The notes: generated by a model not told the origin, from the letters alone. A stretch of DNA of 64,000 nucleotides from Nematopogon swammerdamellus (GCA_946902875.1 OX336345.1:3007395-3071394); one strand, 5' to 3'; counted from the first letter of the stretch, positions 44,484 through 56,945 are shown. Numbers and translations are program-made.

Positions 44484-45336
44484 CCAGCGCAAGATTTTAT
44501 ACTTTTGCCATAGAGTCAATCTACGCTATTCAAATATGAATGGGTATTTCCTACGGTTTCGAATGCGAGTGTTTTTGTCTTGTCATAGTTTGCTTTGTAA
44601 ATATTGATTCAGTTTAGGTCTAGACATCGAAATTATAACATGTGAACACTAATATGGTTGATATTCGATTACATCGTCTTCATGATCGTCCAAAGTGGTT
44701 TCATTTATTCAAGAAGAGGACCGACTAGCGGTTCAGTATGTCCAGCAGTGGACGCTTACACGCTGACTGACTGACTGACTTATTTTATTTAATTTTGCTT
44801 CATTCTGTCCAAATTGAAATAAATCACACAGAAAAGAGAAGATTTTAAAAATAATAAAAATGTTATAGGACTTTCGATTTAAACTTTCAGTTTTGGACGA
44901 GTTTGTATGATGACATCCATTAAACCGGTTGCATCAAAACAATTTGCAAACGAACTTCTCTCTCAAACACTTTCGATCGATCTCGATTTATACTTAACTG
45001 TGATTTATGATCGTTTCTCATTTTAGCAAGTTTTTATTGGAGTTGGAAAAGAAATATTTTTTTATGTAATCCGGTATGGGTGGCTGATTCAGAGGGGCCA
45101 GCGAACATGTTCCGACCAGACAATATCACCACAGAGTAGGTGCCATACAGGAGAGTTCCCTTTGGATTGCTGGCTACATTGGACTAGAGCAAAACACCGC
45201 CTATCCCGCTATGCTGCCATCTTACGTCCAGTACGTCTAACTAACCCAGTTGGCTACATGTCGCGCTTTCAATGAAAAAAAAAAAAATGCTTTTAGCAGT
45301 GTAGGTATATGTATGTCATATTTAAAACTTGACGTT

Positions 45337-45556
45337 TCCTTCCTTACCTTTAATAAAATCCAACGTCTGCTTTCTGTCTGTCTGTCTGTCCGCTTATAAC
45401 TCGAGAACCACTGAAGCGATTTAAAAAAAAAAAAATTGATTGAAAAAACAGCTTGATTCTTCCCATTAATAATTATAGGCTACTTTTCATCACGTTAAAT
45501 GGCTTAGGTTAGCAGAGAAGTCGAAGAAGAAGAAGAAGAGCCGCGGGCACAGCTAG
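45337..45556 (+). mobile_element. Helitron-like element F, with GAA expansion
   Basis: Same left end as 32999 (TTCCTTACCTTTAATAAAAT) and the same CACAGCTAG right end before T. A GAA microsatellite (45520-45540) replaces part of the terminal hairpin. Confidence 0.65.
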
Positions 45557-45650
45557 TACATTTCACATGTAGGTACCGCTAGTAATCTAAACTTAGATTG
45601 TTGTTTAGTGTGGCTTGTTTGCCCCACCCTGAACAAGCCTCGGTACTTTT

Positions 45651-45899
45651 GTCAGCCTCGGTAGCTCAGTGGTGCGGTCGGTCGACTGTTGTTAAGCAAC
45701 CCTGAGCGCGGTCAGTACTTGGATGGGTCGTCTCGGTCGAAACTACTATGTAAATAGTTCGTGTTTTCCGTCCAGTTCAGTGTGGCCGACATGAAATGAA
45801 GGGAAGCACTGACATGGCACCTAGTTCACCCGGTATTATGGGCTGACATCACGCATCTTGTAGGCGATGAAGCCAACCGTGGCAGTTTCCATAAAAAAA
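45651..45899 (+). mobile_element. SINE-A copy with an internal deletion
   Basis: The tRNA-like box A and 5S-like part are well preserved (45653-45730). The copy then jumps from GATGGGTCG to TCTCGGTCGAAAC, losing the box-B half and the central domain. The body and A-rich tail follow. Confidence 0.75.
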
Positions 45900-46085
45900 T
45901 ATCCTAGCTAGCTACGTCCTTGCCGTGGAGGCACACGGGTCTGTACACTTAACTCCTAAGCTCGGGAACGTCAATGCCGCGAGCGGATCCCCTGTCTAGT
46001 AAGTAATAAACTTTGTTTGGTTTTAATATGTCAAAACACGTCTGTTGGCTCATTCACGCCGGTTTGTGAATAGTTTTATTAATGA

Positions 46086-48187
46086 CTAGCTGAGCCCGCG
46101 GCTCCGCTCGCGTGAAATTCGTATTCCAAAGAAGAATGTAAGTAACTAAGGGCGAGGCCGAAGGCCGAGCTGCGTTCAGGTAAACCAAAAACCCTCTTCC
46201 GCCTTCGGGCCTCGCCCTTAAAGACTTCCTTTCTTCTATAGAATATAATATCGTTTACTCAATCTATTTATTTCATAAAAATAAAAAAGTAATATTAATA
46301 ACTAAAGAATTAAACCTACCTAACAAACATTAAAATAACTATCAAAACGGGCATTTTAAAATGTTCTTAGAGCACTTGCGGCATTACCCCGCTGGATGGC
46401 AAGGCTTACCCTTTGAATGAAGTACATAAGCCCTTGATGGCGGGACACCAGTTGCGTCAACCAGCTCAAGCCTCTTTTGGCTTCACTGCTCCACGGACCG
46501 AGGGTTTCAACCGCAAACGCAACAAATTCGAAATCTTTAATTATATTTCTATATTTGCTGCGTTTGAGGCTCTCCGCCCCAGCCTCGGCCGCGCCAGCCG
46601 CTCTTGAAGATGTCCTAACGTGACTTGGAGCCAATGTGAGAACAAAAGTGGCGTCCCACATAAAAGAACTACCCTTAGTCCATGGCACTAAGGTGATAGC
46701 ATCGGGCCTCTTGACATCCAGCCGGGAATAACCGCGAGGTTCTAGGATGCACGGTATATTTGCCGTTAGAAGCGTGGACTTTATAATAAAATTTAAAGAT
46801 TTAAAAATTTACAATCTTAATATTAATTAACTTTATTCGAGAGGGTTTAGCTTCTTCCTGAACGCAGCTCGGCCTTCGGCCTCGCCCTTAGTTACTTGCT
46901 TTCTTCGAGATAGTTTATCATTTGTCAGAACGTAGCTCGGCCTTCGGCCTCGCCTTAGTTGCTTACTTTCTTCAGATGGTTAAGCTTCTTCCTGAACGCA
47001 GATCGGCCTTCGGCCTCGCCCTTAGTTACTTGCTTTCTTCGAGATGGTTTTTCAATTATCCGAACGTAGCTCGGCCTTCGGCCTCACCTTAGTTACTTAC
47101 TTTCTTCAAGATGGTTTAGCTTCTTCCTGAACGCAGCTCGGCCTGCGGCCTCGCCCATAGTTACTTACTTTCTTCGAGAAGGTTTATGGTCTTCCAGAAT
47201 AGGGCTCGGCCTTCGGCCTCGCCCTTAGTTACTTACTTTCTTCAAGAATGTTTTTCTTCTTCCTGAACTCAGCTCCACCTTCCGCCTCGCCCTTAGTTAC
47301 TTTCATCGAGAAAGAATATCGTTTACGTGAGCGCAGATCCGCCTTCGGGACCGCCTTTAGTTACTTACTTTCTTTTTTTTTAATACGAATTTCACGCGAG
47401 CGAAGCCGCGGGCAACAGATATATAAATTTTATTGCAGCAATGACAGCGACATAACTTCGACTTTCAATTATTATTTTTATTTATCAAACAATTTGTCAC
47501 CGGCCAGCTCACGTCGAGATGACAGTTCTCCGTTGTCAACATGACATTTAAAATTGTTTTTTACCTTTACTTTGGATTACGTGATTTTTATTATATTTTT
47601 TAATTATTATATTCATCTGGGATATACACTGTCACTATAAAAAGTTTCGTCAAATTCCGTTCAGTGATTTTTGCGAGATGCGCGTACAAATAGACATTTT
47701 TGCATTTACGATTTTATGATATGTATAGAAAGAATAGATATGTATTGACTATTGTGTTCAAGTTATAAAAAAGAAGAACTGTCATTTTCGTTGTATCTAC
47801 TGTATCTACTTATTTTTAAATTTCGAATGAATATTTTATTCAAATTGTATTTGCTGCCAGTTCTCAAGATATAATTATGTACTTTGGACTACGTGATTTT
47901 AAACGCGCAATAATGTTTATAATTGTTAATTTTTTTTTATTTTTTGTTATTTTTTTTTACGTATTATGTTAACCCGGCATATAAACTGCCACTATACAAA
48001 GTTTCGTCTAATTCCGTTCAGTGGTTTTTGCGTGATGCGCGTACAGACAAACAAACAAACAAACAAAAATTTTAAAAACTGTTCTAACATGTTCAGTATC
48101 TCGTTTTAAGCCACCCTGGTTAGTTTTTTTCCGAATACATTCAATGTACAGACTTTCTTACCTCTACGATTTTATTATATGTATAGA
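46086..48187 (-). mobile_element. Helitron-like element H, copy 2, 2102 bp
   Basis: Base-for-base collinear with 40571-42672 (offset 5515), including its internal repeats and retroelement fragment, with one difference seen at 47667. The flanks are unrelated to those of copy 1 but again give host A (48188, minus strand) and T (46085). This supports independent transposition rather than segmental duplication. Near-identity implies very recent movement. Confidence 0.85.
46356..46781 (-). pseudogene. Same retroelement protein fragment in Helitron H copy 2
   Basis: Identical to the fragment at 40841-41266, including the KRPDA, ETLGPW and SLAIQRGNAAS motifs. It moved here as part of the Helitron. 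Confidence 0.6.
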
Positions 48188-48189
48188 TG

Positions 48190-48960
48190 GCCGACCAAAG
48201 TCGCCGACAACAGGGTTGGCCAGGCCCCCACGTTATGTAATTTAAGTCGGTGTGCGCGGCAGACTGGGGCGGGGCTGCGGGGCATTGCTACTGTTATGTA
48301 TGAGGTAAAAAGAAAAAAACGGAACCCTTATAGGATCGCTCTCGTGTGTATCTGTCTGTCTGTCTCACAGCTTATCTTTTTCCGAATATACTGGAATAAA
48401 AAAAGTTGAAATTTGGTACATATATAGAGTTTCATGACCCAACCACGGATGTATTAGCTTAAATGAATGAATTTCGATTTTGAGGGACAAATGTAAAAGT
48501 TAAATTGTTTTTCAAAAACATCATTTGATTTACAATGGAAAGGGTTCGTTATAACAAATACAAATATATAATTTTTATTTTCTTAAATGAATAGTTTAAA
48601 AGATAATACATTTTTTCGATAAAAAAGGATTTAAATATATTAAGAACACAAAATATGCGAAAATCGAGCATTGAAGGTGATGTAGCCAACACATTATATT
48701 TCCGAACACTTGTGGGTCTGCCGCGCGAACTTCAAATGTGACATCAATTTATGTTCAAATTAAAATTAAAACAAGTTCCTACCACGAGATATTAATTATT
48801 CGAATGTTGGGTTTGATGATTCTTCCAAGAAGGTCTTCCAAGACCTACGTATGACAACGTTGATTCTTAAAACTTGGAGCAAGGTCATAAAATTCAACAG
48901 AATTTGAAAGTTCAATACCTGGTAAATTGATCCTACCGGAATAATATACAGATCTAAGAA
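48190..48960. repeat. Repeat with GGAACCC and GTCTGTC motifs, unresolved
   Basis: AAAAACGGAACCCTTATAGG and TCTGTCTGTCTGTC at 48315-48365 recall a repeat also seen at 61005-61200. GTGTGCGCGGCAGACT (48248) and, inverted, GTCTGCCGCGCG (48716) may be its outer ends. Confidence 0.4.
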
Positions 48961-48969
48961 ACTCTAAAA

Positions 48970-49788
48970 AAAACCGGCCAAGTGCGAGGCTAACTCGCGC
49001 ACCGCACACTGTCATGGTCAGCGCCATCTATGGCGTGTTTTATGAAATGCTTCATATTAGTTAAAATTCATGATTAATTAAAATGGTTCATACTCTTTTC
49101 GGTAGATGGCGCGCATACACTTTTTAGTTTCTTATATACAGGGTGTAAAACGGCGAGTACATTAAATTTAGGAATGATTATTGGGATCAAGAGTAACAAA
49201 AAAGTCCCATAACTTTTTTCTGAATTCCCTTTAAATAAAAAGTTACAGTTTTCATACAAACTAATTGATTATTTTAGTGTAAAAATGATCTAATGACAAC
49301 AGAGCGGCGCGGAGGGGGGAAGAGTGGGTGAGACGTGAGCGCCTCGGACGGAGGTGTTGGCGGGAGGGGCGGGGGTTAACTTTGTGAGTGGAGGACTGGA
49401 GGTCGGCAGGCGGAGGGTGCGGAGCGGCAACAGCGCGTTAAATTATACTAGACGGAAACATACATTTCAAAAATTCATATCGCAAAAACTAGACACTTTA
49501 GAAAAAAACTTTATTTGCTTTTTTGTCTAGGAAAAACATGAGGATTGCGCTGGCGAAATTAATGTACCCGCCGTTTTAACACCCTGTATAGACGCCCGTG
49601 CATTTCTTCTTATTTATTTTTATTTTTATATCGGCCATAATAACTCATATTCTGTCAACATTTCAACGGGCTACCTATTACGGTCCAAGAGATACAACCC
49701 TCGGACAGACGGACCGACAGACAGACGGCGTAAGCTTAGTAATAGGGTCCCGTGTCCCGTACGACGGATACGGAACCCTAAAAACCGC
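48970..49788 (+). repeat. Repeat E split by a TIR MITE
   Basis: E sequence at 48970-49138 and 49587-49788 is separated by the MITE at 49139-49586. The left part has a TAGATGGCGCGC motif, and the right part the GACAGACGG tract and CGGAACCCTAAAAA. Confidence 0.65.
49139..49586. mobile_element. MITE, 448 bp, with about 27-bp TIRs
   Basis: Ends CAGGGTGTAAAACGGCGAG and, inverted, CAGGGTGTTAAAACGGCGGG, extending to GTACATTAA on both sides. TATA flanks both ends (TA or TATA duplication). The interior has a G-rich tract at 49310-49435 and no gene. The superfamily is uncertain; the TA-type target suggests Tc1/mariner-like. Confidence 0.75.
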
Positions 49789-50059
49789 AATCGTTTAGTA
49801 TCCTGCGCTGCGGGGAGTCCCTTTTCTTGTATCGCGGTTGATTTGTATTCGGTATTACTCACACAAAGCGCACGCCAGGTGAGTAAAGACAGGATATTTC
49901 TCAAAACATTTCTGAAAACCCCCGCATGCAAATTTTATTTAACTATCCTTGTTTGATAACTTTATTGTCGTGACACACAAGAGTATTTGAGTTGGTCACT
50001 AAAGTAAGTACCGGTTGGCTTACTTCGTACTATAGGCATGAGATCGAGAGACTCAATCA

Positions 50060-50445
50060 GCGGCGGGTGGTCGAGTGGTTTGGGCATCGGCTTCTTATGC
50101 GAGAGGTCCGAGGTTCGAATCCGGTCGGCGTGTACCAATTAGTTTTTTCTGACGAAAAAAATTACGTGCATACCTACACCTGCTGTTTCGCCGTTCGGAA
50201 CCGTTGTAAAACTGTAGGTCCCTTCCCTTGCCCCTTACTAGGTGGTAGGCTCAAATTGTAGCCGACTGGGTTGGTACCACCGTACTGGATGTAAGATGGC
50301 CGCATAGCAGCGTCGGTTATGTTCTCCTCTAGTAATCCAGAGAAGTCTTCGGTACGGCACCTACCTTCTCGGAGGTGATAATGGCTGGGCGGAGCATGTG
50401 CTTTGGCCCCTCCGACTCAGCCACCGATACCGGATTACGTAGAAA
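50060..50445 (+). mobile_element. SINE-B, full length
   Basis: tRNA-like head with box A and exact GGTTCGAATCC box B at 50113, linker, central domain and body, with a small deletion near 50330. Confidence 0.78.
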
Positions 50446-51309
50446 CATGTCTGAGTAGACTACTTTTTATCGTAGTACGGACTGAAATGCCGTAAGTAAA
50501 ATGTCCATCGTAGTTTCAGTATAAGTTTCTTTAGGCAGAAAATCAGCCTAGCAGTACAGAGAGGGAATGCGGCTTCCATCATGGCGACTTTTTCAGCAGT
50601 CCAAATTTTGGAAGAATATTTCATTTTATAGTTTTTTTCAAAATTTAGTTATATATGCTTGTAATTATATTTTTAAGTACTTATTTGAATAAATAAACTT
50701 GGAAACAAAAAAAAAAACAACAAAAAAAGTTCAATAGTATATCCTTGTTCATGACCCTTCCAGAGCTATGCTTTATTCCATGCTCTCGTCACAAGCGTTT
50801 TTCGATATACTTACGATAGATTTTTTATGACGTCGTTATATTACTATCCTACATTAAGTGAGTAGATACTAATATGTACGTTGCTTAAAATTTTTTTAGA
50901 TGCAAATTCGAAAATAGAATCGGTCAAGCGCAAGTTTTACACGCGCACGGAGGGTTCCGTAGATGCGATATACCTGTCAAAAACCATATCCGTCTATGTT
51001 TTGTCTGTCTGCTATGCAAAGTACCTGTGGCGCCATCTATTATTCAGTAGCGTGAATATGTACTAATCGATTCTTAGCAGGTTTCTTGTACGGGGACCTG
51101 CCTTATTTTTTTTTTCCTTTTTGTTTTTTTATTATTTGTTGGCATAAAGTGTTCGACGTAATAACACATTCTGTAAAATTTCAACGCGCTACCTATTACG
51201 GTTCAAAAGATATTGCCCTAGCTCTTGACGGCAGGACGGACAGACAGACAGACAGACGGCGTAGTCTCGGTAATAGGCTTCCGTATGGATGCGGAACTCT
51301 AACAATTCG

Positions 51310-53030
51310 TCTCGACCGATTGAGGTTTTGGTAACGCACTGGCGGCATATGCCAGAGTCCCAGATACATATCACAGGTGTAGCTGGCAAAACCAATGAAC
51401 CTTCACGTATATACTCGTAGCAAGATCTTGGTTTTTCCTAGTCAACTGAATTCTGTGCATCGATATTTGCGTTACGTAGTTATAAAGACATTAAAAATAA
51501 TCTACATACATTTATATTCTGAATTGGTTTATAATTACATACAAATATACTCGTTTTCATTCATATTGATAAGACGTAAGACAATCACGTTGAATGTTGT
51601 ATAAGTTCTTCGAGAATCTGTATGACGCCATAGAGTTTTGTAGTTTTATTTTCGGTTAAATAATAAAATGAAAATGAAATGAAATGAAATGAGTTTATTT
51701 ATCTCATCCAATACATACACACACAGTAGATAATAAAAACACAATACCCAAAATGTTTATCTTTATTACATTTCTATGTTATAATATAATGTTCTTATTG
51801 AGCAGTTAATCGATGTTATAATTTAAGAAATTTCGGATAAATTTAAAATATATTAATTAATTTAATTTAGTTAAGATAAATTATACAAGTTCGTTAAACT
51901 TAGTGTTTCCTTGATTTTCGTTAATCTATACGTAACGCGTAACCTACCTAACGTGTTTAAGCAAACATAAAATTTTAATTTAATTTTCTTATAAATTAGT
52001 TTATTTTTAACGAAACATACATACTTACATGTTTTTTATGCATACATTTTCTAAAATAAAATAAATAAGCTGCTAATGTAGTCTTTGAATATCGAAATAA
52101 TATTATGTGCATTTGAAATTTGAAACTAATAGTCCTAGGAGCAATGGCTGATTTTATATATGGATAAAACAAAGATGATAGAGATGTTTTTATGGAAATT
52201 ACTCAAATTCTTTACTGAGCGAAGGTCGCACCGCATACGATGTAGTGAAACCTGTTCCTGTGCGATTTGCAAATTTTTTTATAAACATTAAAAATACGCC
52301 GCATTCTTTAAACATTCAAGTCTTCTTGTACCGTCTTAAAACACGATACGTATTTAATAAAAAAATAATATAACACTGAAAAGGAAAAATTGTTACATAA
52401 CCAAATGACAATTAAGGTTTCCTGAATTTCTCAGTTAAAGTTATTTATATATACTCATTGTATGTAAGTAATTACAATTTAATTTCCCGTAGCAAGTACA
52501 AGTAATGCCTACAGGAAAATTTATAACCGACATTGAAACATTTAAAATTTAGTTCATCCATTCTTACTAAAAGTAATAGAATAGAATATAATATAATAGA
52601 TACTCGTTATTGCACACAACTGAAATAAGAACAGTCAACGACAAGAAACAAGAAATACAAGAGTGCGCAAAGGTGGACTTATCACTGCAAGTGATCCCTT
52701 CCAGTCAACCGTAACAAAATTAAAATGTATATTAGAAATGATTTTGTATTATAACATCGTAGTATTCGTAATGTACTAACATTATTGAGTTAATCGAAAT
52801 TACTCATCAAAATTTGACAAAACCATTTATGTACAACTGATAGTAAGATCTCTCCGTAAAATGGTTAATCTTTCTCTCAAGATTAACAATTTTAAAAATA
52901 TTTTTGATAGACTAAATACTTGTAATAATATTTATGAAAAAAAAGGTAATACACAAGTAACTATTTACTAAAGATTTTATTAACTAACTAGCATGTACTT
53001 ATATGTATTGTTAATAAGTTTATATATTAT
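51310..53030. other. Very AT-rich, no gene seen
   Basis: Only microsatellite and LINE UTR crumbs (51668-51696, 52665-52725). Confidence 0.5.
51668..51696. repeat. AAATG microsatellite
   Basis: About five ATGAA-type units lie next to GTTTATTTATCTCATCC; possibly the tail of a retroposon. A similar TGTAT-repeat tail beside ATATTTATTGCACTC occurs at 14844-14880. Confidence 0.6.
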
Positions 53031-53035
53031 TTTAT

Positions 53036-53238
53036 CTTCAATTCACACGCTCAACTCTTTTGCTACTACCTACTTATATTCCACTATATTAATCAAATTT
53101 CAAACATCCAATCTGTAAGAAATCTCTGTAAGGGATAAGTCCGCCCTTGCATGCACCTTATGTAAATTTTCTAATGTACGTACTTATTACTGTAGAATGT
53201 TTATTGGAGCAATAAAGCATTTTTCTATCTATCTATCT
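53036..53238 (+). mobile_element. LINE 3' UTR fragment with CTAT-repeat tail, second copy
   Basis: Collinear with 33225-33416 and similarly ended by GGAGCAATAAAGCATTTTTC then CTAT repeats. Internal fragments of the same UTR in reverse orientation occur near 34925-34995 and 52665-52725 (GCAAAGG.GGACTTATCACTG), and a terminal piece in reverse at 4366-4404. Confidence 0.6.
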
Positions 53239-53277
53239 TTTTCCCGTTACAATAACCAAAACGTTATTATTTTGAGA

Positions 53278-53671
53278 CTAGCTTTTGCCCGCTGCTTCGC
53301 TCGCGTGAAATTCGTATTCAAAAAGAAGAAAGTAAGTTAGCCCGCTACCGTACCTTTATTTCGGGGCAAGGAACTATTCGGTTTGTATGAGAGCCACATC
53401 TTAGCGTAACTGTAACTAACGTAAGTAACTAGCGTAACGTAAGCCTATCCTGTGTCCCGTATAGCTAAATGTGCTTGTACTAAGTTTCATCGAATTCGGA
53501 TGATCGGATTAAGAGTTATGAAGGAACATACAAACATACATACAGAAAAGATTTCTAAAAATCGTCAATTTAGTTTTAGTATCACACATAGAGTCTACAT
53601 ACGCAATATCTCATAAAACAAAGTAACTTACTCCGTGACCATCCCTTACAGATAGAATATATTAGTACTGA
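53278..53671 (-). mobile_element. Helitron-like element G, 394 bp
   Basis: Minus strand: starts TCAGTACTAATATATTC (53671), contains GTAAGGGATGGTCACGGAG as in 6951-6969, and ends CACGCGAGCGAAGCAGCGG then CAAAAGCTAG (53278), between A and T. Confidence 0.75.
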
Positions 53672-53968
53672 TATTGATGATGATGTTGTTGCATAAGAGG
53701 TGACAATACGTATTTAATATTGAATGGGTTCTGGGGGTTGTGTAGGCAAGTACGGCGCTTTGTTCCCGCATGATGTGACATATCTCCATACGCTCCGCAT
53801 AAAAAGTGTACACGAGATATTTTGGACAAAGGCATTTAGTCGCGCGGCCCGACCGAAGCCCGTCCATTAATTATTCATGGCTGTGCATTTTCCCGCGTGT
53901 TCGGTCGTAGTTTTCATCTTCGCATCTTTATATAAACTTTGTTTTCTTTTTGTGTTTTATGATTTACA

Positions 53969-54233
53969 AGCTGTGCCCGCGGCTCCGCCCGCTCTCATAT
54001 TTCACTTCACTGCTAACCTCATAAGCTATTTAGCGTGATAGTAAGTAGCCTATAGTTGATGGGAAGAATCAAGCTATCCGTAGAATTTTGTTTTATTAAA
54101 ATCGGTTCAGTGGTTCTCGAGTTATAAGCGGACAGACAGACAGACAGAAAGCAGACGTTGGATTTTATTATAGGTAAGGAAGGAAGGAAGGAAATAAGGA
54201 ATAAGGAATAAGGAATAAGGAATAAGGAAAGGA
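53969..54233 (-). mobile_element. Helitron-like element F, second near-identical copy
   Basis: About 210 bp identical to 18755-18960 except for one CAGA unit, followed by an expanded AAGG/AATAAGG microsatellite (54175-54233). The association with a purine microsatellite is a known feature of lepidopteran Helitron-like families. Confidence 0.6.
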
Positions 54234-54369
54234 TTTCACCGTAAATATATAAATGACGATGGGACAGGACCACAAATTAGTAGCTAATAATACTGTCTTA
54301 TGGAACACTAATAATAATTAGTATGAAACGGTTCTATGTCTTTCGTACCCCCATTAGGAGTTGAAACCT

Positions 54370-54720
54370 TTTCACTCTAATGTCGCTCAGGAAGCTATGG
54401 AAAGAGCATGCTGTTCGATAGGGTTCATTCCTTTGATCTATAAAATCCGTAATGAATGAGGAAATGCGAAAAATGACTATTAAAAAAAATTTCAATCTGA
54501 TGTGGCAGTAAGCTGACCACATCTGTCGTGGACCCGAAAACCTCTGAGGTAGATGTTTGCTCGAATGGAGGCTATGTACAAGCAAACGTAGCGTGGGACG
54601 CCCAACGGTTAAGGTGGAGACGACAAAAAAAAGGTAGCCAATAGTGATGAATGAGGAGAGCGCAAGACGGTCTTGGAACAGGCTGTGTCCTTACTAAAAG
54701 CCAGACATACTTGGTCCGAG
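54370..54720 (+). pseudogene. Degraded RTE-type LINE reverse transcriptase remnant
   Basis: Several frames with stops together read KSVMNEEMRKMTI, ADHICR, then LEWRLCTSKRSVGRPTV and SARRSWNRL. The order IRNE.IR..., GHICR, LEWR...KRSVGRP...W matches the RTE C-terminal region. Frameshifts and stops show a dead copy. Confidence 0.65.
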
Positions 54721-55182
54721 TGACTCGGAAACTATAGGGTTTTTGACACCAAGAATATGCATTTCTTGACAGTCTGCAAATTATATGCAATTTGTTCACA
54801 TAATATTCTCGATGAGGATTGTTAAGAGAAAATATCATTATTTTAAATTTTCAAATTACAACTTAACTTAACACCTTAACTTAACACCTAATCGTATGGA
54901 ATTTAAAACCATGAATTCACAGCATCAGAAATTGTCACTTGACACAATGCAGGTACAGTAGATGTACAATTGGTTCTGAAAATATCACATTGAAATATGT
55001 GAAAATTAATAATAATATAATACATCGTCATATTTTTTAAAATTCTTATCATCTTCAAACAAAAAATCTACTCTTTCTAAATCGGTGTAGGTATATTCTC
55101 ACGTTCCTACCTATGGCACCTATGCAATGGAGATAGCCTGTTTCTGCATCCGTGAAAGTTTACGTGTTATCTCAGTACTAAC

Positions 55183-55324
55183 CTCGAATAATCCTTCCAT
55201 CCAGAAGTCTAGTCGCCTGGTCTGGCTCCCGCTCCGGCGACGTCTCCGAGCTGTCTGCATCGAGAAGCTCATCACTCTCCCTCAAGTCCTCCAGCGACTT
55301 GTCCTGGTTTACTCGCGGATTCAT
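55183..55324 (-). CDS. Candidate first coding exon of an unidentified gene
   Basis: The ATG at 55324 is in a fair context (ATCAAGATGA) and opens a 47-codon frame plus one base. The frame runs to a good donor, GAG then GTTAGT, at 55183/55182, giving a phase-1 intron. The peptide is hydrophilic and acidic (MNPRVNQDKSLEDL..., then DSSETSPEREPDQ), typical of a cytosolic N-terminal tail. The frame stops within the intron, so it is not a single-exon gene. GC-rich, promoter-like DNA lies upstream at 55690-55990. No downstream exon could be linked within the window. The product is not recognised, and a chance frame remains possible. Confidence 0.4.
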
Positions 55325-55689
55325 CTTGATTCTTCGAGTAAACACTCGAACGAGGAGCACTCAAACCAGACTTCAATAATTAATTATTCTTTTTTTTTTT
55401 TTCAAAAAAGCAGTCGTCACCGAGCACAGTTGCATTCGAAAGATAAACACGTCTTCATTTTGTTTCTACGGCTTTTAAAGAACTTTCATACGTCTTACAG
55501 AAGGCTTTGCCGCGTTTTATTTCACAAGCTTTGTCGCGTTTTTTCCGCCACAGTTAACAGCAAGATAACAGCTTGTGATGCTTATGATAAAGATATTAAA
55601 CCTGAACAAGCTTATGCACTAATCTCGTTTGCATTTGGTTCACAAAATCGTTGGTCACCGCCACTATTGCGACACTAGAACGGCGGCGT

Positions 55690-55990
55690 ACTTAAAAGAC
55701 GCAGCCCAAAAGATTGTTTTATTTCAAAATCCTTCACAATTTCAACAAGATTGCTCGGTGAGCTCACACAATTCACAAAACGCCTGAAGCGCACTGAAAG
55801 CGCACCTTTCACCCCGTCGAGTGACAATTTCTCCAGCGCGTCGCGTTTTATGAACACCGCGGATGAGGTCACAGCAGATAAAGCCAACCGCGGCGCGCGG
55901 TGGCTGGCCGATCTTTGCCCAACTCTCCGTGTGTGTCTCATTCTACTCTCTGACGGTGTGCTGGCCGACGCGCCGACAACTTTGCGGGCG
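55690..55990. promoter_or_regulatory. GC-rich promoter-like region upstream of the 55183-55324 exon
   Basis: About 300 bp of markedly higher GC content, with GCGCGC, CCGCGG-like and GGCCGACGCGCCGAC motifs, flanked on both sides by AT-rich DNA. It sits upstream of the minus-strand candidate exon. No TATA or defined start is visible, and the stretch encodes nothing recognisable. Confidence 0.25.
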
Positions 55991-56040
55991 TCTATTCTAC
56001 AGGGTGTAGCATAGCTTAGCTGTTTTTTTTTTGTTTTTTA

Positions 56041-56386
56041 TTTTATTTAATCCGGTATAGGTGGCTGAGTTGGAGGGGCCAAAGCGCATGCTCCGATCAG
56101 CCAGTATCACCTTCGAGTAGGTAGGTGCCATACCGGAGACTTCCCTGGATTGCTGGTTATACTGGACTAGAGGAGAACATAACCGAGGCTGCTATGCGGC
56201 CATCTTCCATCCAGTACGGTGGTACCAACCCAGTCGGCTACAATTTGAGCCTACCACCTAGTGTAGGCGTAGGTATGCACGTAAATTTTTTCGTCAGAAA
56301 AAACTCATTGGAAACGCCGACCGGATTCGAACCAAGGACCTCTCGCATGAGAAGCCGATACCCAATCCACTCGGCCACCCGCCGCT
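56041..56386 (-). mobile_element. SINE-B with shortened linker
   Basis: Body, central domain broken after CCACCTAGTG, then the linker and tRNA-like head (56315-56386). A SINE-D follows 80 bp away. Confidence 0.75.
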
Positions 56387-56468
56387 TAGCTCTGGTCGTG
56401 TCCTTTGATGAAGCGTTTCTTGTTACCTATTTCGACCTACTATATTATGGACCAAACAGTATCTTGTA

Positions 56469-56790
56469 CCGTGTGGGGCCGGTACTTTAAAAGAATAGCC
56501 CCACTGTATCTCTCCCCGTGTATGTCGTAAAAGGCGACTAAGGGATATGACACCCTTCATATATTACTAGGTGGTAGGGTTTAATCCGCCCGGGTTGATA
56601 CCACCGCACTGAATGAAAGGTCGGTCGAAACGGCTATGTAAATAGTTTGTGTTTTCCGTCCAGTTCAGTGTAGCCGGCACGACCGAAGGGGAGCACTGAC
56701 GTGGCACCAAGATCACCCCCGGTGTTATGGGCTGACATCACGGATGTTGTAGGTGATGTAGCCAACCGTGTCAGTTTCAATAAAAAAAAA
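56469..56790 (+). mobile_element. SINE-D
   Basis: C head, short linker with ATATTACTAGGTGGTAGG, A central domain and body, then an A-rich tail. Confidence 0.75.
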
Positions 56791-56945
56791 AATAATTTCA
56801 AATAAGTTATAATTTTTATTTTGTTTGATTAGATTTTAGAAAAACCGGCCAAGCGCGAGTCGGACTCGCGCGCCGAGGTTTTCGTATCACCACGTAATTA
56901 ATAGGACGGTTTTTATTATTTTTCCCTTTAGAATTTGCCCTTTCC

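Noticed and set aside
40571..48187. Segmental or assembly duplication of 2.1 kb
   Set aside because: Both copies end precisely at Helitron termini between A and T, and their flanks are unrelated.
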